A DNA stretch of 64,000 bases from positions 1-64,000 of the forward strand of contig JALFTB010000036.1 in NCBI GenBank assembly GCA_022779465.1. The letters are read 5' to 3'. This document shows, piece after piece, positions 50,561-59,768 of the stretch. This stretch comes from CAG-533 sp022779465. GTDB lineage: Bacteria; Bacillota_I; Bacilli_A; RF39; UBA660. The notes beneath the pieces were generated by a model. That model was given only the letters and a program-made list of their open reading frames with translations, made no database searches and was not told the origin of the DNA. Made by a program: the position numbers and the translations under genes. How positions within the stretch are numbered: position 1 is the stretch's first letter; every line of letters starts with the position of its first letter.

Positions 50561-51766
50561 TTATTTGGTATATTTCCAAGTTATTTTATAAATAATACCA
50601 TAAGCACATTTATTATCGATTAATTCAGAACATTTATTAGTTATATTAGCCGTCCAATTAATATTTATAACATCTTTATTTAATTGATAATTTATTGAAA
50701 CGTTATTTACAGATCCAATATTACTTAAATTAAGTGTATTTACATATTTATCAATTGATGGTGTTGCATTACTTTTATATCTTTCTAAATCTGTTGGAGT
50801 AGTTATATTTCTAACATATTGAATACTTTTAACAGTTAAATTCTTTTTTGATAATAATTCACTTGGAATTGTTAATTTATTATTAATATTTAGTCCAGTT
50901 GAATCAACGCTAGTATAATTAACACTATAAACGTTGCTAATGTATGATTGAGTAATTGCTGATGTATTAGATATACCTTTAACATACCATTTAGCAATTA
51001 GGATTGTGTTGCAATATACTGGTTTACTAAAATCGTATAATTCATTATCTGATGTATACCATCCTGCGAAAGTAAATCCATATTTGGTTGGATCTGCAGG
51101 TTTTGTAGCTCTCTTACCTTCAACTACTGTTTGCATATTTACTTTACTTCCACCGTTTACATTAAATATAACTGCATATTTTTTAATTCTTGTAGTTGTT
51201 GTAGTTGTTGTTGAAGGTTTTGTTATTTTTTTAGTTGTTGTAAATTGATTATTATTTTTTGTTGTTGGTTGTGTTGTCTTTTTAGTTGTTGTTGTTTTAG
51301 TAGTAGTTGTTGTAGTTGTTGTTTTCCTAGTTTGTGATGTTGTATTGCCACATTCATCATAGCATCCTAAATATACGTATGATGTGTCTTTTTCTTCACC
51401 ACATTCTAAATATACTTCTAATTCATAACCTATTGATTTTTTGATTGCTTTAATATAACTATCTTCTTCATTACATTTTTTGCCATCATTTCCTTTTAAA
51501 GTGTTTATTTTTTTATTTTTAATTAATTCTTCTAAAGATGTTTTTACTGAATCGTCGATATTTTTAGGTAACGTTTCTTTTGTATAATATGTGTTACCTA
51601 CTTCTTTTAATTTTGACATATTTGAAGTAAATGTTTTACTTAATTTGCCTTTATTATCTGATGCAAATGGTAATAATTTTATTATTAAGACAAACACCGC
51701 TAGAATTATTAAAAATTTAATAATAAAGCCTTTCCAATTAAATTTTTCTTTGGTTTCTTCATACAT
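50561..51766 (-). CDS. Membrane-anchored protein with Thr-rich linker and InlB-type repeat
   Basis: 401 residues. N-terminal anchor (FIIKFLIILAVFVLIIKLL), the same small Cys module as the 49397 gene (YYTKETLPK...GKKC...YLECG), a Thr/Lys linker of about 50 residues, a Listeria-Bacteroides repeat (FNVNGGSKVNMQTV...ATKPADPTKYGFTFAGWYTSD...LIAKWYV), and a C-terminal beta domain. Surface-located; possibly glycosylated on the linker, by inference. Lies downstream of the SipW signal peptidase. Confidence 0.8.
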   Translation of the reverse strand: MYEETKEKFNWKGFIIKFLIILAVFVLIIKLLPFASDNKGKLSKTFTSNMSKLKEVGNTYYTKETLPKNIDDSVKTSLEELIKNKKINTLKGNDGKKCNEEDSYIKAIKKSIGYELEVYLECGEEKDTSYVYLGCYDECGNTTSQTRKTTTTTTTTKTTTTKKTTQPTTKNNNQFTTTKKITKPSTTTTTTTRIKKYAVIFNVNGGSKVNMQTVVEGKRATKPADPTKYGFTFAGWYTSDNELYDFSKPVYCNTILIAKWYVKGISNTSAITQSYISNVYSVNYTSVDSTGLNINNKLTIPSELLSKKNLTVKSIQYVRNITTPTDLERYKSNATPSIDKYVNTLNLSNIGSVNNVSINYQLNKDVININWTANITNKCSELIDNKCAYGIIYKITWKYTK

Positions 51767-51826
51767 ATAAATCTCCCCTTGTCTAATGTGTTTTATAATA
51801 ACATTTTATGGTTTTATTGTCAATTA

Positions 51827-51846
51827 AAAAAGCCTTTAAAGGCTTT
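51827..51846 (-). terminator. Terminator of the SipW-type signal peptidase gene
   Basis: Palindrome AAAAGCCTTTAAAGGCTTTT then T on the minus strand. Confidence 0.8.
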
Positions 51847-52700
51847 TACTTATTTGGATTCTCATCAGGGCTTAATAATTGATTATTTGTATAATGCTGG
51901 GTTAATTCTTTGATGGTATCTTCATCAAATTTTATTTCTGAGTCTGTTGGCTCAAGATATACATTTGATTCTTCTGAATTTTGAGTATTATTCTCTTTTA
52001 ACTCATTGATTTTATTGATGTAATCATTTTTCTTGATTTTTTCGATGGCATTATTAACATTATCTGTTGGTGTTTGAGGATTACTAGGGACTATTTTGTC
52101 ACTACTCTTTTTTGCCATTATTAATTTAAATAATTTTAAAATATCATATATAATTACGCACATTGCTGGTAGTAATACAACTAAGAACCAGCCCATTTTT
52201 GAAGCTAAGAAAAATTGTACTTGTCCAAGTTGTGGGAATCTCATGGCAACTTTACCAATTACGTTAGAAAATTTAGCTGTATCTGAATCTGATGTTGGGT
52301 TCCAGTCTCCTTTGGTAGTATATTCATATTCACCATTTTCATTTTGGGTTATACCTATAACACGGTGAGTAACTATTAAGTCTTCACTGATACTACTTGT
52401 TGATCTGAAAGTAATAACGTCTCCGATTTTAATGTCTTCTGGTTTATCTACTTTAATATCTAATACAACATCCATAGTTTTTATTGCTGGTTCCATACTA
52501 CCACTTACGATGGTATATAAACTCATTTTTGGAATGTAATCTGGGTCATTAGCATATTTTTTAGCTGAAAATAAATAATATATTAGGAATGCTCCAACTA
52601 CAAGTAATAATACTAATACTGCACTTGAAAATAATTTACTGACATAAGTTAATGCTTTTCTTATTTTATTAAATGTATTTTTTTTGTTATCTTTTTCCAT
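51846..52700 (-). CDS. sipW: Signal peptidase I, SipW type
   Basis: ER/archaeal-like Ser/His signal peptidase; 284 residues. N-terminal membrane segment, active Ser68 in MSLYTIVSGSMEPAIK, HRV(IGI) with the His that replaces the Lys of ordinary bacterial enzymes, DVITFRSTSS. A C-terminal membrane segment (WFLVVLLPAMCVIIYDIL) and a long acidic tail follow. SipW processes TasA and TapA in B. subtilis; two likely substrates lie just upstream. The GTG three codons upstream is part of the GGGTG site, so the ATG is used. Confidence 0.92.
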   Translation of the reverse strand: MEKDNKKNTFNKIRKALTYVSKLFSSAVLVLLLVVGAFLIYYLFSAKKYANDPDYIPKMSLYTIVSGSMEPAIKTMDVVLDIKVDKPEDIKIGDVITFRSTSSISEDLIVTHRVIGITQNENGEYEYTTKGDWNPTSDSDTAKFSNVIGKVAMRFPQLGQVQFFLASKMGWFLVVLLPAMCVIIYDILKLFKLIMAKKSSDKIVPSNPQTPTDNVNNAIEKIKKNDYINKINELKENNTQNSEESNVYLEPTDSEIKFDEDTIKELTQHYTNNQLLSPDENPNK

Positions 52701-52760
52701 TTTATACACCCTTCTACCCTATATTACAATTATAAGTGATAGCAAAAAAAAATACAATAA

Positions 52761-52780
52761 AAAAAGCCTTAAAGGCTTAA
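52761..52780 (-). terminator. Terminator of the second camelysin-like gene
   Basis: AAGCCTTTAAGGCTT hairpin followed by seven T on the minus strand; core nearly identical to the sipW terminator. Confidence 0.75.
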
Positions 52781-52792
52781 TTTATATTTATA

Positions 52793-53455
52793 TTATGATT
52801 CTGTAGCTTGTTTTGCAGTAATATCAATATAAGCAGCAAATTTTGCTTGTTTATCGTAATCTTGTTTCTTACCATTATCTAAGAAGAATACAGATAATTT
52901 ATATTGATGAGTTGCACTTTCAGTTTTGGTGAAGTTTCCTTCAGCTAATTTAATTGTTTGATTTGTTACAGCAGCACCTTTAGTAGCTGATGTATAATCA
53001 GTTTCTGTTTGACCTGTGAATGTTACTTGAGGTCCAGGAATTGATCCTCTACCAGAATTTTGTAATGTAATTGTACCATTATTAACTGTATCATTTGTTA
53101 ACACATAAGTTAATGCGTTATTTGAGAATTCGTTGTTTACAACAACCATATTAACTACATAAGGCATTTTTAAATCTGTTGTGTTAGCTCCAGTTAAAAC
53201 AAATGCTTTTTGAATTACAGCAGCTTCTTGAGGTTCAACGCTTCCATTTGTTGGGTTATAGTTTAATGATGAACTATTATCTGCATAACTAATAGTTAAT
53301 CTACCACCAGTCATTTTGATAGTTGAAACAGTTTCACTACCAGAAGTATTAGCGGTGAAGTATGCAAATGTAGCACCAATAACAGCGACCATTAATGTAG
53401 CAATAGCAATTACAGTTAGTAATAATGTATTTGTCTTATTATTGTTATCTTTCAT
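52793..53455 (-). CDS. SipW-dependent TasA/camelysin-like secreted protein (second copy)
   Basis: 220 residues. The signal LLLTVIAIATLMVAVIGATFAYFTA is the type typical of SipW substrates (GATFAYF). The mature part is an all-beta, Thr/Asn-rich domain like TasA/CalY fibre subunits. Ribosome site GGAGGAAG. It lies 18 bases downstream of its paralogue and directly upstream of sipW, matching the tapA-sipW-tasA idea of processing. Exact role (fibre, coat or other) unknown. Confidence 0.85.
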   Translation of the reverse strand: MKDNNNKTNTLLLTVIAIATLMVAVIGATFAYFTANTSGSETVSTIKMTGGRLTISYADNSSSLNYNPTNGSVEPQEAAVIQKAFVLTGANTTDLKMPYVVNMVVVNNEFSNNALTYVLTNDTVNNGTITLQNSGRGSIPGPQVTFTGQTETDYTSATKGAAVTNQTIKLAEGNFTKTESATHQYKLSVFFLDNGKKQDYDKQAKFAAYIDITAKQATES

Positions 53456-53473
53456 TTTTCTTCCTCCTATCTA

Positions 53474-54124
53474 TTATCCGTTAACTTGTTCAGTCATAAC
53501 GTATGCAGTAAATTCTGCACCTTGAATTTGATTTCTAGTAGTGTCATTTACGAAATAAATTCTTAAAGTATAATAATGTTTAACTCCATTTGCAGGTAAA
53601 TTAATACTACCAGAAGCGATTGCAGCTAAATCACCTGTACCAGCTGGAATACCTGTTTTTGTGGCTGTTTGTTTAGTAACAGTTCCTTGACTAGATACGT
53701 TTCTATTCCATGTACCGGTACATGAAGCTTGATCAACAGCTTCAGGTTTACCTTCACAATAACCTTCAGTAATTGTGTATTGAATATCATATGAATTTCC
53801 AACTACTTGGTATCCATTAGTGTAATGTAAACCAACGTTGTAATTATATGTACCAGATGTTGCAGTAGTATTATCATATGATACAGCAATCTTTTTATTA
53901 ACCCAAGCTTCATCTCTAGGATAGATATCTTTAACAACGATAGCTTGACCACCATCTAAAGTTGATGAACCACCATTAGATGCTTGAATTGTCATTGTTG
54001 ATTGATTTTCAGTTCCTGATAATTGTGCACTAAAATATGCAAATGTTGCACCTACAACAGCTACTAGTAATGTTGCAATTCCAATTACTGTTAAAAGAAC
54101 AGTATTATTTTTTCCTTCCTTCAT
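53474..54124 (-). CDS. SipW-dependent TasA/camelysin-like secreted protein (first copy)
   Basis: 216 residues. NTVLLTVIGIATLLVAVVGATFAYFSAQLSG is the same signal as the next gene, followed by a Ser/Gly-rich start and a beta domain containing one CEGKPEAVDQASC disulphide-like loop and a YYTLRIYFVND strand. GGAGG site. It has its own promoter at 54151-54179 and follows the terminator of the two-component genes. Paralogous to the next gene, mainly in signal and fold. Confidence 0.85.
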   Translation of the reverse strand: MKEGKNNTVLLTVIGIATLLVAVVGATFAYFSAQLSGTENQSTMTIQASNGGSSTLDGGQAIVVKDIYPRDEAWVNKKIAVSYDNTTATSGTYNYNVGLHYTNGYQVVGNSYDIQYTITEGYCEGKPEAVDQASCTGTWNRNVSSQGTVTKQTATKTGIPAGTGDLAAIASGSINLPANGVKHYYTLRIYFVNDTTRNQIQGAEFTAYVMTEQVNG

Positions 54125-54150
54125 TTAATATCCTCCTTTACTTTATATAA

Positions 54151-54179
54151 ATCATATCATTTACAATTTTATAAATCAA
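54151..54179 (-). promoter_or_regulatory. Promoter of the camelysin-like genes
   Basis: -35 TTGATT (54174-54179), -10 TATGAT (54151-54156), 17-base spacer, 27 bases before the ATG. Confidence 0.65.
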
Positions 54180-54216
54180 TATGTTTTTAAATATTTTAAA
54201 TAAATTTTGACATAAA

Positions 54217-54281
54217 AAAAGGAAGAAGATGTATAGTGTGAGTTTGAGTTTATATGATTTACTTATTTTTTCTTCTTCCTT
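54217..54281 (-). terminator. Terminator of the two-component system operon
   Basis: Minus-strand AAGGAAGAAGA with TCTTCTTCCTT as an 11-bp stem around a long loop, then a T-run. Confidence 0.65.
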
Positions 54282-54312
54282 GTTTATATGGTAACTTTTT
54301 AATATGAAATTA

Positions 54313-55695
54313 TTATGAATTTTTAGATTTATTGATATAAAAGTAGAAATTACTTCCTTTATTCTTTTTACTTTTAACGCCATATTCGAATTTATGCTTA
54401 ATTAGTATAGTTTCAACTATTGATAAGCCTAGGCCAGTACCAACAATATTTCTTTTATGATTTTTTTCATTTTTGTAGTATTTTGACCAAATAAATTTTA
54501 AATCTTCTTCGCTTATTCCTTTGCCAGTATCAATTATTTCAACTAAATATCTTTTTTTGCAATCGGTGATATTTATTTTAATTGTTAAATCATCACCGGT
54601 GTAGTTAATAGCATTGTTAATTAAATTATACATAACTTGATTAATTTTTTTCTTATCAGCTTTAACCATGGCTTTTTCAGGAATGTTAGTAATAAATTTA
54701 TAATTTTCTGTTTCTTTGATTATTTCATATCTTTTTAAAATTTGATTTAATTCTTCGATTAGGTCATATGATTCGATGTTTAATTCATCGGATGAATTTT
54801 GCATTCTTGACAGTTCTAAGATGTCGTTTACTAATACGTTTAAACGATCAGTTTCATCGATAATTACATTTAGGTTATCTTTTCTTTTATCTTCATTTTC
54901 ATTATTAATATCTCTTGCCATTTCAGCATATGCTTTGATCATGGTTAGAGGCGTTTTTAAATCATGGGAAACATTTGCCATTAAATCTCTTCTTAATTCA
55001 TCAGTATTTTTAATTTCACTTCTTGCATAGTTTAATACCTGATTTAGTTCATCTATTTCGGCAATATCATATTTATTTGTATCCTGTTCATAGTTACCAT
55101 TTGCCATCAATTTGGCTTTATTAGTGATATTTAAAATTGGTTTATTAATCATTTTGCCAACAAAGTATGAAACTATTCCAGATAATATAATCATTATTAA
55201 GGTTATATAGATTAGTTGTCCTCTTAAGATATAAGTTGTACTATTAACATCTTCTAATTTAGTGTTAAGTAAGATGTATATATCATCACTATAATGAATG
55301 CCGTATATAATGCTTTTTGAATCATATTTAGGATTAATGACTCTAATAATTGAGTTTTTACTTGATGTTAATATTTTATTTTTAACTTTTATAACGCTTT
55401 TATCATTACTATTTAATAGACAATCTTTATTTAAAACATTATAGCTTGTTACTTTATTATCATTATATATTTGAATGCACATTTCATTTTCGTATGCTAA
55501 TTGTTCAAAGCTAACTGTTTCTGGTGAAGTGATTATTCTGTTTGCGACACTTTTTAAATTATTAATTTGATAACGTTCATAAAATATTTTTAAAAATACA
55601 ATTTGAAACATATATAAAAGTAACAATATAGCTATAGAGAAAGTTATGAGATAAGAAAAGGTTTTAACTCCTAAGCTATTTTTCTTTATATTCAA
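54313..55695 (-). CDS. Sensor histidine kinase
   Basis: 460 residues, two membrane segments bracketing an extracytoplasmic sensor domain (about 35-155), HAMP-like linker, HisKA with NVSHDLKTPLTMIKAYAE, HATPase with NQVMYNLINNAINYT, DTGKGISEEDLKFIWSKYY and GTGLGLSIV. It phosphorylates the adjacent response regulator, which overlaps by 20 bases. The input signal is unknown; the downstream surface-protein genes are candidate targets by position only. Confidence 0.93.
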   Translation of the reverse strand: MNIKKNSLGVKTFSYLITFSIAILLLLYMFQIVFLKIFYERYQINNLKSVANRIITSPETVSFEQLAYENEMCIQIYNDNKVTSYNVLNKDCLLNSNDKSVIKVKNKILTSSKNSIIRVINPKYDSKSIIYGIHYSDDIYILLNTKLEDVNSTTYILRGQLIYITLIMIILSGIVSYFVGKMINKPILNITNKAKLMANGNYEQDTNKYDIAEIDELNQVLNYARSEIKNTDELRRDLMANVSHDLKTPLTMIKAYAEMARDINNENEDKRKDNLNVIIDETDRLNVLVNDILELSRMQNSSDELNIESYDLIEELNQILKRYEIIKETENYKFITNIPEKAMVKADKKKINQVMYNLINNAINYTGDDLTIKINITDCKKRYLVEIIDTGKGISEEDLKFIWSKYYKNEKNHKRNIVGTGLGLSIVETILIKHKFEYGVKSKKNKGSNFYFYINKSKNS

Positions 55696-56338
55696 ATTTA
55701 TAGCCCACCTTTCTTATGGTTTTAATATCATCTCGATGTTTTCCTAATTTATTTCTTAGTAATTTGATATGAGCATCGATGGTGCGGTCATCGGCTTCAT
55801 AATCGTATCCCCAAATATTTTTAATAATGTTTTCTCTTGATAGTACGATATTAGGATTTGATAAAAATAAATATAATAATTCAAATTGAGTATGAGTCAT
55901 CTCTACAATTTTGTCATCTATTATAACTTCTCTTGATGTTTTATTGATAGTTATGTTATCTACTTTAATAATTTCTTCAGTTTCGTTTCTTTTACTCACT
56001 GCTTTAATTCTAGCCATAAGTTCTTTAGGACTAAATGGTTTAGTTACGTAATCATCGGCACCTAAAGAAAAACCATTAAGCTTATCTAATTCTTCAGTTC
56101 TGGCAGATAAGAATATGATAGGAATATTTTTAATTTCTTTGATTTCTTTAGCTGAAGAAAAGCCATCTTTATGAGGCATCATTATATCCATGATTATTAA
56201 ATCATAATTATTTTCTTCAACTTTTTCAATGGCTTCATTGCCATCTTCGGCTTCATCAACTGTATATCCTTCATTTAAGGCATATTCTTTAATAACGTTT
56301 CTAATTAATAATTCATCATCTACTACTAATAGTTTCAT
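55676..56338 (-). CDS. OmpR/PhoB-family response regulator
   Basis: 220 residues. Receiver domain with acidic DDE near residue 7-9, phospho-Asp51 in LIIMDIMMPHKDG, Thr/Ser and Lys105-like FSPKELM, then a winged-helix DNA-binding domain (TSREVIIDDKIVEMTHTQFELLYLFLSNPNIVLSRENIIKNIWGYDYEADDRTIDAHIKLLRNKLG). GTAGGTGAG site. First gene of the operon with the kinase. Confidence 0.95.
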   Translation of the reverse strand: MKLLVVDDELLIRNVIKEYALNEGYTVDEAEDGNEAIEKVEENNYDLIIMDIMMPHKDGFSSAKEIKEIKNIPIIFLSARTEELDKLNGFSLGADDYVTKPFSPKELMARIKAVSKRNETEEIIKVDNITINKTSREVIIDDKIVEMTHTQFELLYLFLSNPNIVLSRENIIKNIWGYDYEADDRTIDAHIKLLRNKLGKHRDDIKTIRKVGYKFEYKEK

Positions 56339-56387
56339 TTTCTCACCTACGTGTATATTATATCAAATATATGAATTTATAATGAAA

Positions 56388-56409
56388 AAAACTAGATTAA
56401 TCTAGTTTT
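56388..56409 (-). terminator. Terminator of yebC
   Basis: 22-base perfect palindrome around ACTAGATTAATCTAGT, ending in a T-run on the minus strand. Confidence 0.8.
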
Positions 56410-57116
56410 ACATTGGTATAGATAGCTGTTACATCATCTATTTCATCTAACATATTATACAACTTATCAAATACTTCTTTATCTTCTCCCTCAAGAGTAA
56501 TTTGTTCTTTAGGATACATTCCAGTTTCATCATAACTATATTCAATGTTAGGAATTAATTTTTCTAAAATATCTTTAACATGATGGATATCGGTTGGATT
56601 GCATGTAATAGTGATAAGTCCATTCTCATTTTCAAAATCTACTAATTCAATTCCTTCATTTAAGATAGCTTCAAAAATTTCTTCTTCTTTGTCACTATTA
56701 AATGAAATGATTGATAAATAATCATAGTTATATGATACTGAGTTAGTTACACCTAAACTTTTATTAACTTTATTAAATGCTGCTCTGACGAAACCTACAG
56801 TACGGTTTACATTATCAGTTAATGTTTTAATAATAAATGTACTTGCTCCAGGACCAAAGCCTTCATAAACAACTTCTGTGTAATCTTCTCCACCAGCACC
56901 TTTAGCTTTATCGATTGCTCTATTTATAATGTCACTAGGTACTTGTTCTTTTTTAGCTTTTTCAACAATTCTTTTTAAACTTATATTTGATTCAAGTTCA
57001 GGAACACCTTTTTTAGCAGCTAAATAAATTTCTTTTGCATAGTTACTATATAATTTAGCTTTTACGGCTCCGTTTTTTTGAATACTTGCTTTTCTTACTT
57101 CATATGCTCTTCCCAT
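56397..57116 (-). CDS. yebC: YebC/PmpR family transcription or translation factor
   Basis: 239 residues, three-domain YebC fold. MGRAYEVRKASIQKNGAVKAKLYSNYAKEIYLAAKKG, VPSDIINRAIDKAKGAGGEDYTEVVYEGFGPG and GVTNSVSYNYD fit the family. It is annotated as a transcriptional regulator; recent work links some members to ribosome stalling at proline stretches. The W in position 6-8 of many members (GHSKW) is replaced here by RAYEV. Ribosome site AAAGGAAG. Confidence 0.93.
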   Translation of the reverse strand: MGRAYEVRKASIQKNGAVKAKLYSNYAKEIYLAAKKGVPELESNISLKRIVEKAKKEQVPSDIINRAIDKAKGAGGEDYTEVVYEGFGPGASTFIIKTLTDNVNRTVGFVRAAFNKVNKSLGVTNSVSYNYDYLSIISFNSDKEEEIFEAILNEGIELVDFENENGLITITCNPTDIHHVKDILEKLIPNIEYSYDETGMYPKEQITLEGEDKEVFDKLYNMLDEIDDVTAIYTNVKLD

Positions 57117-57152
57117 AAGGCACTTCCTTTGCTTTTCATATTATATATTTTT

Positions 57153-58202
57153 TTAAAGTAGTTTGCAACCAAATATGAATTCTTTTAGATTGTTATCTTT
57201 AATAATTATATTCTTTTTAATATATCTTATTTCTTTTTTAATATTTAATAACATTAAATTATTACGATTTTCTTTTTTTAATAGTTGTTCTACTACTTTA
57301 ATTACAACTTCTTTAGAGGTTTTAACTTTATATTTTGTTTTTAATTTATTCATTAACTCTAAAGAAATGTTTCTGGTTATACGATTATAATATTTATCTT
57401 TTTTGTGATAAAAATAATAATCATCACCATCTAAATTTTTTATTACTCTTAAAGCATCTAAATAACCTAATTTCATATTTCTTTCATTTGATTCACGGTC
57501 AAATAGTATTATAGATCCTAAATTACCTTTTGGTTTTATTTCAATTACTTTGGTTTCTGGTTTTAAGTGATTACGACTAAAGCCAATGCCTTTTATTCTA
57601 ATGGAATAGATTGTATCACAACCATAATGTTCAACTAATGACAAGGGAACATTATTATAAAATCCACCATCAATATAGTAATTATTATCAATAATTGGCT
57701 TTAAATTGAATATTGGTAAATAACATGATGCCATAATATATTCGGCTACTTTGCCTTCTGGAATCTCATCAATGGTTAGTTCAAGTGGTTTCATTCCTTT
57801 TACTTTAACAGTAATTAAGCCAAATTTAATTTTACTTTTTCTTAATTTTTTTTCATCAATATTTTCAGAAACAATTTTTAGAAATTCTGAGGTATCAATT
57901 CCTTTATTTTCAATGATTTGTTTAAGATTGTCATATCCAAGTAAGACATCTTCTTTTTTTATTTTCTTATGTTTAATTGTATCTATTAATTTACTATTAA
58001 TTCCGAATATATCTGTGGTTGTATTTAACCATAAACTTACTAATTTTTTAATATCGCCTTGAGCCATAAGTGCGGCATTTAGAGATCCTATTGATGTTCC
58101 AGCTATTATTTTTGGTTTGATTCCATTGGTTACTAAAGCAATATAAGCGCCAGCTTGATATGCTCCTTTAGCTCCACCACCTTCTAAAGCGAATCCTATC
58201 AT
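57153..58202 (-). CDS. Patatin-like phospholipase
   Basis: 349 residues. Oxyanion-hole GGGAKGAYQAG, nucleophile elbow GTSIGS (Ser37), and catalytic Asp in YYIDGGFYNNVPL make a Ser-Asp dyad lipase of the RssA/NTE type. No signal peptide, so it acts on cytoplasmic-side lipids or acyl chains. A basic Lys/Asn-rich C-terminal region follows. Overlaps the ZIP gene by four bases (ATGA), so the two are coupled. GGAGTG site lies inside that gene. Confidence 0.93.
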   Translation of the reverse strand: MIGFALEGGGAKGAYQAGAYIALVTNGIKPKIIAGTSIGSLNAALMAQGDIKKLVSLWLNTTTDIFGINSKLIDTIKHKKIKKEDVLLGYDNLKQIIENKGIDTSEFLKIVSENIDEKKLRKSKIKFGLITVKVKGMKPLELTIDEIPEGKVAEYIMASCYLPIFNLKPIIDNNYYIDGGFYNNVPLSLVEHYGCDTIYSIRIKGIGFSRNHLKPETKVIEIKPKGNLGSIILFDRESNERNMKLGYLDALRVIKNLDGDDYYFYHKKDKYYNRITRNISLELMNKLKTKYKVKTSKEVVIKVVEQLLKKENRNNLMLLNIKKEIRYIKKNIIIKDNNLKEFIFGCKLL

Positions 58203-58924
58203 AAAATCACTCCTATTAACATTAAGATTATTCCAATTAATAATCCATATAAACTAAATTTGTTAAAGTTTTCTTTTAATTCTACTAATAATTCGTTAAA
58301 TACTAAGTATAAAATCATTCCTATTGTTATTGATAATAATGACCCTAATAAAAAATCACTTAATGTATCTTTTAAGATAAATATTATTAGGCCTCCTATG
58401 AAGGTACTTATTGTTAATAGAATTAACCATGTCCACATTTTTTTACTTTCTTTCTTATCAAACATGGCAGTTATTTCTATTCCAAATGGAATGTTGTGTA
58501 AACCTACACCTATCGCGTAAATTAAACCAGTTTTTAAATCATTCTGAGACACTCCATATATACTCATACCTTCAACGATATTATGAATAATTAACGCTAG
58601 AGAAGTCATGATGCCAATATGATTTAAATGATTACTATGATGTTTTTGTTCTTTATAATGATCATGATGTGGTACTATTTTTTCTAGTAAAAATAAAGTG
58701 CATATTCCAATTAAGGTACCAGCTGTTATACATAGTATTTTATCATAGGGAAATAACTCATATGTTTCAGGAATTATATCAAATAATAATAAAAGTAATA
58801 AAACAGAAAAGGCCATACCAATACTAAAATTTACTAAATTTTTATTTTGTTTTTGTTTTAATGAAATAAAGGCTCCTGCTAAAAATAATAAGCCTACTAC
58901 TAAGTTTATTAATAAATACTTCAT
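58199..58924 (-). CDS. ZIP family metal transporter (second)
   Basis: 241 residues, eight membrane segments. Histidine-rich cytoplasmic loop HHDHYKEQKHHSNHLNH between TM3 and TM4 is typical of zinc ZIPs, and the metal site reads HNIVEGMSIYG in TM4 and LHNIPFGIEI in TM5 (Glu of the second site replaced by Phe-Gly). Different from the ZIP at 27935, so not a simple duplicate. GAAAAGGTGA site. Confidence 0.88.
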   Translation of the reverse strand: MKYLLINLVVGLLFLAGAFISLKQKQNKNLVNFSIGMAFSVLLLLLLFDIIPETYELFPYDKILCITAGTLIGICTLFLLEKIVPHHDHYKEQKHHSNHLNHIGIMTSLALIIHNIVEGMSIYGVSQNDLKTGLIYAIGVGLHNIPFGIEITAMFDKKESKKMWTWLILLTISTFIGGLIIFILKDTLSDFLLGSLLSITIGMILYLVFNELLVELKENFNKFSLYGLLIGIILMLIGVIL

Positions 58925-58989
58925 TTAAATCACCTTTTCAATATTATACATACTAATTATAAAAAAACAATCAAAAAAAAGCCATATAT

Positions 58990-59688
58990 TTATGACTCAC
59001 ATTGATTTGTGTCTGTCAAGTATACGGCTTCTCCCTGAATAGATACTTTTGCACTAAATGATTGACTCATTACTGATGATTGCTCAACATCATCTAACCA
59101 ATCTATCCATAATCTTAATGTATATGTATCGGTTGTATTTGGACATATTATTAATTGAAAATCATCAGCTAGTACATATTCACTATATTTATATGTTGTT
59201 AAACCATTACTTGTTGATGTTGATAAAATTGGTTTGGATTTTAAACCAGTGAAGTTACCACTTCTATTATTACTTGTATCTGCACATGTTTCACAAGTTA
59301 GTGACCATTTGAAACTATCTTTAACAGCGTCTCTTAATCCATCTGTAATACTTATGTTGGTTAAAGATATATTATATGCTACTGGATAATCATTTTTATT
59401 TGTACCTGATTCATCAATTGTAGATACTGAAAACATTCCTTTAGCAGCATTACTTTCTACAAATATTGATTGAATTGGTGCTAAACCGGTTGCATTAATA
59501 TAACCACTATTGTCGGTTATTAAATTTAGAACAAAATCATTTGCGGAAGTTGTTCCAGAAATAATAGTTTTATTTCCTTTAATATTAGTTAAGAAATAGG
59601 CATACGAAAAGCCTATTACCAATGGTATTAGGATAGCAATTACAATTAGAGTTTTGTATAATACATTGTCATTTCTACTATTATCCAT
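58990..59688 (-). CDS. Third SipW-type signal-peptide secreted protein
   Basis: 232 residues. Signal-like start LYKTLIVIAILIPLVIGFSYAYFLTNIKGN with the IGxxYAYF pattern close to the two camelysin-like proteins, followed by a beta-rich, Ser/Thr/Asn-rich domain with a CETC pair and ends in two late Cys-containing strands. ATG has a poor ribosome site; a TTG three codons earlier is possible. It is 6 kb from sipW but the likely processing enzyme is the same. Confidence 0.7.
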   Translation of the reverse strand: MDNSRNDNVLYKTLIVIAILIPLVIGFSYAYFLTNIKGNKTIISGTTSANDFVLNLITDNSGYINATGLAPIQSIFVESNAAKGMFSVSTIDESGTNKNDYPVAYNISLTNISITDGLRDAVKDSFKWSLTCETCADTSNNRSGNFTGLKSKPILSTSTSNGLTTYKYSEYVLADDFQLIICPNTTDTYTLRLWIDWLDDVEQSSVMSQSFSAKVSIQGEAVYLTDTNQCES

Positions 59689-59733
59689 AATAATCAATTT
59701 TATAATACTACAAATTTAATTTTATTACAACCA

Positions 59734-59768
59734 CAAAAAAAATGCATTAGAATAAATCTAAAGCACTT
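59734..59768 (-). terminator. Terminator of tsaD
   Basis: TGC-TTAGA...TCTAA-GCA stem with one mismatch, followed by eight T on the minus strand; contains the tsaD stop. Confidence 0.7.

Noticed and set aside
54138..54383. 81-aa hydrophobic reading frame downstream of the kinase
   Set aside because: It overlaps the end of the kinase and the operon terminator, has no ribosome site and looks like AT-rich noise.
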